From a virus: a DNA stretch of 29,991 nucleotides. Of the stretch, positions 27,201 to 29,991 are shown piece by piece. The notes under the pieces were generated by a model. That model worked only from the letters and a program-made list of their open reading frames with translations, had not been told where the DNA came from and made no database searches. The position numbers and the translations under genes were made by a program. The stretch's first letter is position 1; each line of letters starts with the position of its first letter. The stretch is taken from IMG/VR virus record IMGVR_UViG_3300005264_000044, positions 1-29,991 of that record; one strand, written 5' to 3'.

Positions 27201-27492
27201 GCTAACCCCTGGTGAATTTGTTATCAGAGAAGATGTTGTTAAGAAATTTGGGCAAGGTTTTTTTAATAAATTAAATAATTTTCAAATGCCAAAATATTTT
27301 GCAGAGGGTGGTGTTGTTGGTGATTCTTTAATAAATAATACAAACAATTCAACAGAAATTTTGGGATCAAATGAATTGTTAGGTACAGTTAATTTACAAG
27401 TGGGTAAAAACAATTATCCAATGAATACAAATGTGAATTTAGCAAAACAATTAATTACTGATTTTAAAAGAATGGGGCTAAGTATAGCATGA
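18244..27492 (+). CDS. Tape measure protein (3082 aa)
   Basis: This sets tail length and is ejected during infection. At about 0.15 nm per residue (the published rule) it predicts a tail near 460 nm. Residues about 185-466 are 47-residue repeats. Residues about 509-776 match the TP901-type tape measure core (DFDQGLKNLQAITGAT, GLRASKIGTGL, DLFGKRGATAVLAL). Two or three membrane-like helices follow (about 842-868 and 904-930). Long coiled coils fill 930-1800 and most of the rest. Three copies of a module with AML.PGEFVI occur near 1828, 2251 and 2963. An Asp-rich charged region spans about 2440-2612. The gene follows the chaperones and starts without a strong site, so coupling is likely. Confidence 0.92.
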   Translation: MAGTEEIGINVTVTADVTPVDNFTKSFKNLQTVAVSTKKAVTTIADSVGKLKFPTDLTGFIDSLKKLQDTTVDFGKLKTKADAVSVSLKELSKITLPNIEQLAKGLEKLSAVKIDGLKGNIPKIVEDINKLSGITIKELPDLKGLANSLKVLKDTKLTGFTKKTETIKTLFTELSTLQPLKFEGDLKGVKGLVSFVKAFNNLKIEGLADKVTNIKTIFVELAKLENPKIKVDLKGVKSLVSFAKAFNNLKIDGLADKVANIKTIFVELAKLENPKIKVDLKGVKSLVSFAKSFNNLKIEGLTDKVTKIKTIFVELSKLENPKIKVDLKGVKGLVSFAKSFNNLKIEGLADKVAKIKTILVELAKLENPNIKVDVKGVKGLVSFAKSFSDLKVGEITNKVADIKKVFDELSKIKNVKFDGDFTGLKNLAQSLKILEKINIKAIILNVKKLDTVLKALAKQGQLKAFATFASDLRVVSKVLNKTKMSVDQLGQAMSGTAKKTNTLVDRFKMFGQYRIVSEAFMYIRTAAYAALSAITDFDQGLKNLQAITGATNLQVEQLGNKIIDVASKTKFSIKEVADGMVTLGQAGYTATEAMETMQAVSDLATGTLSDMNSTVDLVTTTMRVFGIESSRSGELVDIFANAVNKSKLTVDKIRTSMQYIGPIAKEAGISFKELSATTMTLANSGLRASKIGTGLRTVFAQLVDPSTKVQMAMKKAGLSMSDLDPKVNSLSYVIRGLDRLLKTSGDAFDLFGKRGATAVLALVKNQGVFDEMLDKVGESGTAAKMAAKQMEGLGLSFKNLKDKLGVFATAMGKAGIADAMKGIIDVIRTLTTALTALVNNDFVSFMLKVTLMTTTILVFVGGLKMMGSMVIAKIAPAMILFGNKVLMLTNYLITGNAAVITFKSSLMAAVVPLGTIFLAITAIIGVFYIFNKMTNASKEAAKELLKMASAYDTLTNKINGYRIKLATLDKDSEEATEANKDLREELFGVAKEMPHLSKEIFNVINSIDPLTGKINDSSTALKKLQEEIAKTKLKDLIDGYKESQNALEQGSGVIDSVKTAYQSLFEVFTTEKSIKELQAFQKATSEFSIRVMQGNVSLKEMEKTMQGWRGETLTQSMINIQDNMVVTKTVLDELVQELLNANKITLQSTDEELRSLGERSKMSEIEIQNLIDKINDLRDGSQNKPINIIEKIETDGSFADQIGDFKKYVDAIETGNAQLESSILDSEKNKAMAYDASLKKLVDRYKKTKALYDSDIAEAGKNKARVIQIETSFGNYQANWSKRMNAELTKIAADGTMQKLKAKLKAEKVASDALRVLNESGVKQAGKYGKRIVDITNNYTNEVAKIKSNYKSTGDLLSNAKIEEAIIKNSYGVRLQTMKLSMLKGKTDQETYLKDKQDAEIECKEAIENVWTDAYANVSDAEKDNSASKTMLKKKLDSEIDTAEEITDAKQEELDKQNENAKDAFEKENKLREVILSKTLKKITKLEKKGAKSSVDATKEREESTLKMYAENLKAAQDYFDEVSDLEGTDEYEKRLDKLLDASEKYYDKESDALNDYYDSKKDIEDQIVELNTNTAKSIKDIQKNLYDSLKDLEKERVQNKKDGVQEILNIEQKGADALRAIDQRGMTDKEKEIDNERAAQEKLKAGLAAIAKARTSGDAKALASGQDLINQSLNLSKGLADEGAARDGINDAIDALKGASKIKTEIEDRKKLVEQQKLQAKASAEIKKKEEETAKTAADLLKLLPKKINLPIEITGTENLKKVEEDITKINEKSKSQVKLTVNVGQAMSGLKNIKDIYDKIKDKVVTIIVKYKEVNKPAELSIKKADGGIVKPFANGGGVFSRLTNPFISKGSGTKDDVPAMLMQGEYVIKRSSVAKYGKRFMSMLNQGLIQNVPKFADGGVVTDIGDKVSSSLRGTQLALTPNAPFKHGNTFYNISSPSFYNSTEKKISNIKSFDGKQRASSLVSSFAKIVPGLQSGGGTELLSQFHVEKNALIGKYDDEIKLAKETKNEEIAFLLEMEQIQLQELANELSITLQQVRLDFEATKTELTDSLDRHKQEMLNEKTETETVYRDSLLNIRKERVATERMFATEERILQNKKQRTVNGIPSSVATLQSINNSIVALQIDNKKSSDSADTKEKVIEIEKLDNAKVEKSNQDLIVGIKQKLLLVENDQNDQMRKKELEIKLKADKVVSDTALSINKIEQKSDPDVLRLKGELQAQLLDLRKQYDYMIQADFSSDSNHQPDKKYWLNKGGFVGFPRGKKKREDSVRAMLTPGEFVINEGAVNHYGLDFIESLNKKEFGQADFPQSKVYGFQYEPSVSGGKVNHINATSFHLGLQKKTDKFQTALGMESAKNITGIFKEAVPHLAEGGDIGDSQAQMATELSIATQKYSELISFARSSGEEALAHILETEQRELVRLQKELTFTLKELKVERDTALNKILTDYISDESDLTNDYNDDIADLKIDKKELQDEKKEAKIDSDDDIDDMEDDAEDAKNDAVDEVNDIEDDARDAKRDADEADQDSVREQSDLIEDKNDDERDLKDDYDDDIDDLNKDKNRDVEDIYDENGDLKKEYERDYKDIHKDIKRTNKDYSRTSKRNAYEDGNEDNDFEKALREATKEKQKELAEYLKGAKAENKSYQKSAGEQRRELSKKAGRDWNSWKRAKRQSARAAAKQAIAIFEEQQRRGHAAAEVQRLGRIEKSNIAQKAFDKLEEYKRRKKIERGMRDGELQRDLTESLADKNTDLLYLKEDYNDDLNDNKIDLERINTDYVDDISDRNNEYGKGLVSIKKSFDREYEQSIREQTRARAIAIKEQQEAKEEASSISTKAVIDYIKAQEEIQKARVKAEKEQLKYDNEISKVDTENIRTTRDYKKTRGELLADYFSETKETHSDYTLGAEKANLDYDLDKKDVVRGAAHDYSVRLKEMNHEIKILEIEMAQELFEIKKKYSNAGEMGVKHFLNKGGFVNMFPDSVKGKDSVSAMLTPGEFVIREDVVKKFGQGFFNKLNNFQMPKYFAEGGVVGDSLINNTNNSTEILGSNELLGTVNLQVGKNNYPMNTNVNLAKQLITDFKRMGLSIA
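18796..19641 (+). repeat. 141-bp (47-residue) tandem repeats in the tape measure gene
   Basis: Copies start at 18796, 18937, 19078, 19219, 19360 and 19501, each exactly 141 bases apart. The middle copies are near identical (LKGVKSLVSFAKAFNNLKI..., IKTIFVELAKLENPKIKVD). Degenerate units precede and follow. The exact codon-multiple spacing keeps the frame and would change tail length by about 7 nm per unit. Confidence 0.9.
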
Positions 27493-27869
27493 TATTAGAT
27501 ACACTAACATTACCAAGCGAATTAATTTGGGTTGATGAATTTACTTGGAGTAAAGTACAATCGAAAAATAAAAGGACAATACAAGGCAGAATGATTATAC
27601 AGGAAAATGATTTACCATCTGAATGTGGTAGATTAATAACATTACAATCAGATAATGCTTGGATTAAACGTGTAGATTTACAATTATTACGTTCTTGGAC
27701 TGATGAATTAAATAAAGTAATGAGATTAACATTAAATAACTTATTGTTTTATGATGTTGTGTTTAGAAGATGGGATAATCCTTGTATTGATGCAAAAAGT
27801 TTAATTAGTACGGCTTTTCCTGATAGTGACACATATTACAATTTAACTTTGAAATTAATGGTATTTTAA
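27489..27869 (+). CDS. Small tail protein after the tape measure gene
   Basis: This 126-residue protein overlaps the tape measure stop by 4 bases (ATGA), so it is coupled to it. It looks like a compact β-rich domain with several tryptophans (LIWVDEFTWSKVQ, AWIKRVDLQLLRSW) and a final strand YNLTLKLMVF. I do not recognise the family. Position suggests a distal tail or tail-tip component, possibly a small hub protein. No catalytic motif is seen. Confidence 0.7.
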   Translation: MILDTLTLPSELIWVDEFTWSKVQSKNKRTIQGRMIIQENDLPSECGRLITLQSDNAWIKRVDLQLLRSWTDELNKVMRLTLNNLLFYDVVFRRWDNPCIDAKSLISTAFPDSDTYYNLTLKLMVF

Positions 27870-28691
27870 ATGTCAAATAAAGCTGTACAATTACAAGTTG
27901 GTTATGGTGTTGGTGATGAAAATAAGGAGTGTTCTGGTGTTTTATTTGAAATACCAGAAGTGGATGTTATTGGTGGTCAATCACTTCCTATAACTATTTG
28001 GGGGCACAATTTAGATGCTATTAGAGAATATTCTTTATTTATAGGCACAAGATCTTTGGGTGGTGGATCTCTTTTTACAGAACCAGCATATAATCTAACC
28101 GAAGTAATGAATTTTGCTGAAACATCATCGTTTCAAGCAAAATATCCTATTGAAAAAATAAATTATGTTAAGGCAATATCTGATATTTTTTACATAAATA
28201 GTAATGAGGAAATAAAAAATATAGCTTATTCAGGTGAAGTTATAACACATCATTTTGAAAGAAAAGGTTATTCTTGTGTAAAAGAAATATTAAATACAAA
28301 TTTATATGGTGGTGCAGAAGTTAATTATACAAGATCAAGGCATAAAAAAATATGGAATTGGATTGTTCCCACAGGTAAGGCTTGTACATATTGGTTTTTT
28401 TTATATAAGAATGTCCTAAAAAATAAATTTTCTATTGCTATACCAGATTTAACTGATGGTACAATGGTGAAAAAAGATATATTATTACGTATAGTAGAAT
28501 ATGGTACAGATGCACCAATACATAATGCACAAATTATGATTGATGAACAAGTTTTTGGTTATACAGATACTAATGGTGCAATAGCACTTAGAGATATTGA
28601 ACAAGGAACATATAAATTAAAAGTTAAGGCTAATGGTTATATCCCATCAGAGGATGATATGTTATATAATGATGAATTTACTGTTTATTAA
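27870..28691 (+). CDS. Tail-tip protein with Ig-like/PEGA-like C-terminal domain
   Basis: The 273 residues start directly after the previous stop (TAA then ATG) with no clear ribosome site, so translation is probably coupled. The first 195 residues are unrecognised, likely β-rich. Residues about 199-260 (KKDILLRIVEYGTDAPIHNAQIMI, GYTDTNGAIALRDI, GTYKLKVKANGY) form a carboxypeptidase-regulatory-like or PEGA-like β-sandwich, common in virion proteins that touch the host surface. The position fits a distal tail or fibre-adaptor part. Confidence 0.65.
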   Translation: MSNKAVQLQVGYGVGDENKECSGVLFEIPEVDVIGGQSLPITIWGHNLDAIREYSLFIGTRSLGGGSLFTEPAYNLTEVMNFAETSSFQAKYPIEKINYVKAISDIFYINSNEEIKNIAYSGEVITHHFERKGYSCVKEILNTNLYGGAEVNYTRSRHKKIWNWIVPTGKACTYWFFLYKNVLKNKFSIAIPDLTDGTMVKKDILLRIVEYGTDAPIHNAQIMIDEQVFGYTDTNGAIALRDIEQGTYKLKVKANGYIPSEDDMLYNDEFTVY

Positions 28692-28695
28692 ATAG

Positions 28696-29463
28696 GTGTC
28701 TAATTTGGTACAAAGTTATACTTTAGTGAAAAAAGAACCTTTATATATAAAAGCAAGTTTAAAACGTGTATTACCTTGGGAAAATGGTATAGAACGTGAT
28801 GAAAGTGTTGTTGAAACTGAAATCCAAGGACCATATAAGACTGATTGTATATATCATGGTTATGAATGTTATGATATGTTGTATAGTCCTTATGAAAAGT
28901 GTGATTTCACTTTAAACGTTTTTTTAAAAATAGCTATACCAAATATATCAGGGGCAAGTTTTGTAGATGAAACAAAAACAACTGATTTATTAATAACAAA
29001 TTATGATAATGATGTTACTTACGAGATAGATGTATCAGATGGTGAATTTGAATTAATTGGTGCTATTATAAAATGGACTATGCCAGAGGTTGAGGAAGAT
29101 ACAGAATTAACTTTAACAATTAATGCTACAAAAATAGAGGGTACAAGTGAGGATTTTGAATTTGTTTTAATGTGTGTAAATGTACCAGCTATTTTAAGTG
29201 GTCCTACAAGTGCATTAGAAACCAAAATTATAGATGTTATAATAACAAATTATGATGAAGATTTAGAATATGATATAGATGTATCAGATGGTGAATTTGA
29301 ATTAATTGGTGCTATTATAAAATGGACTATGCCAGAGGTTGAGGAAGATACAGAATTAACTTTAACTGTAGAAACAACAGGGAATGAAACTGTACATACA
29401 GTTAATTGTATAAATGTACCAGCTAATGGACTATGCCAGAGGTTGAGGAAGATACAGAATTAA
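28696..29463 (+). CDS. Tail protein with Ig-like repeats, frame broken at 3' end
   Basis: This begins with GTG 28696, 4 bases after the previous stop, with no clear ribosome site. The first 80 residues are unique (MSNLVQSYTLVKKEPLY). From about residue 82 on there are repeats of about 78-85 residues, with strands such as ITNYD.D..Y.IDVSDGEFEL and a strongly repeated core WTMPEVEEDTELTL, ending in NCINVPA. The pattern resembles surface-exposed Ig-like tail fibre domains. The frame is lost at 29425, where an exact 104-base duplication begins, and stops at 29463 after NGLCQRLRKIQN. The intact product probably continued through the repeats. Confidence 0.65.
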   Translation: MSNLVQSYTLVKKEPLYIKASLKRVLPWENGIERDESVVETEIQGPYKTDCIYHGYECYDMLYSPYEKCDFTLNVFLKIAIPNISGASFVDETKTTDLLITNYDNDVTYEIDVSDGEFELIGAIIKWTMPEVEEDTELTLTINATKIEGTSEDFEFVLMCVNVPAILSGPTSALETKIIDVIITNYDEDLEYDIDVSDGEFELIGAIIKWTMPEVEEDTELTLTVETTGNETVHTVNCINVPANGLCQRLRKIQN

Positions 29464-29528
29464 CTTTAACTGTAGAAACAACAGGGAATGAAACTGTACA
29501 TACAGTTAATTGTATAAATGTACCAGCT
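29321..29528 (+). repeat. Exact 104-bp tandem duplication
   Basis: Bases 29321-29424 are repeated without change at 29425-29528. Because 104 is not a multiple of three, the second copy shifts the reading frame. A further frame change follows at 29529-29537, consistent with a deletion of 43 bases relative to the other repeats. Confidence 0.9.
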
Positions 29529-29991
29529 ATGTTAGAATAACAAATTATGATGCAGATTTGCTTTTAGATTATAATATAGATGTATCAGATGGTGAATTTG
29601 AATTAATTGATTTTGAAAATATTAAGTGGACTATGCCAGAGGTTGAGGAAGATACAGAATTAACTTTAACTGTAGATGTGAATATGAATGAAACTGTACA
29701 TACAGTTAATTGTATAAATGTACCAGCTATTTTAAGTGGTCCTACAAGTGCATTAGAAACCAAAATTATAGATGTTATAATAACAAATTATGATGCAGAT
29801 TTGCTTTTAGATTATAATATAGATGTATCAGATGGTGATTATTTTATTGACTCAAATGTTATTACATGGACTATGCCAGAGGTTGAAGAAGATACAGAAT
29901 TAACTTTAACTGTAGGTATAAATATGAATGAAACTGTACATACAGTTAATTGTAGAAATATGTCAGCTATTTTAAGTGGTCCTACAAGTGC
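29510..29991 (+). pseudogene. Continuation of the Ig-like repeat gene, shifted frame, cut by window end
   Basis: A frame open from 29510 to the window end carries three more repeat units, two of them nearly complete (VRITNYDADLLLDYN, WTMPEVEEDTELTLTV, ILSGPTSALETKIIDVIITN). It lies in a third frame relative to 28696 and to the middle fragment. It could be a separate gene, but a plain continuation of the broken gene is more likely. A TTG at 29510 is the only obvious early start, and no ribosome site is visible. Confidence 0.6.

Overview
The window is a stretch of an AT-rich, tailed double-stranded DNA phage or prophage. It runs through the packaging, head and tail genes of a long-tailed (siphovirus-type) virion. 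Shine-Dalgarno sequences of the AGGAGG type, TTGACA/TATAAT-like promoters and very low GC suggest a low-GC, probably Firmicutes-like host. The host itself is not shown directly. All structural genes lie on the + strand; only a small regulator and one homing endonuclease are on the - strand.

Layout. Bases 1-1800: two small membrane proteins, the terminase small subunit and an unknown basic protein. Bases 1800-4664: the terminase large subunit, carrying two inteins. One sits inside the Walker A loop and has class 3 features (no N-terminal nucleophile) and a LAGLIDADG domain. The other is a mini-intein inside a nuclease motif. Bases 4732-5367: a free-standing HNH endonuclease. Bases 5364-7860: portal and scaffold. 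Bases 7981-8190: a lysine-rich basic protein behind a palindromic promoter. Bases 8250-9036: no gene, but a strong promoter followed by about 625 bases of dense inverted repeats, interpreted as a large structured non-coding RNA, then a second promoter with a three-way-junction leader. Bases 9037-10908: a zinc-module/Vsr-like homing endonuclease. Bases 11124-15367: P22-type coat protein, connectors, tail terminator and tail tube. Bases 15404-17363, - strand: a ribbon-helix-helix regulator translationally coupled to a second, paralogous homing endonuclease. Bases 17542-18242: tail chaperones G and GT joined by a programmed -1 frameshift. Bases 18244-27492: a 3082-residue tape measure protein. 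Bases 27489-29991: distal tail genes ending in an array of Ig-like repeats that is broken in frame.

How the genes work together. The terminases, portal, scaffold, coat and connectors build and fill the head. The tube, chaperones, tape measure and distal proteins build a very long tail. Five mobile elements (two inteins, three homing endonucleases) lie in about 15.5 kb. The most promising undescribed element is the candidate non-coding RNA at 8285-8910. It has its own promoter, its first helix begins at the predicted start site, and it lies between the scaffold and coat genes. Covariation, an Rfam search and RNA sequencing would decide it.
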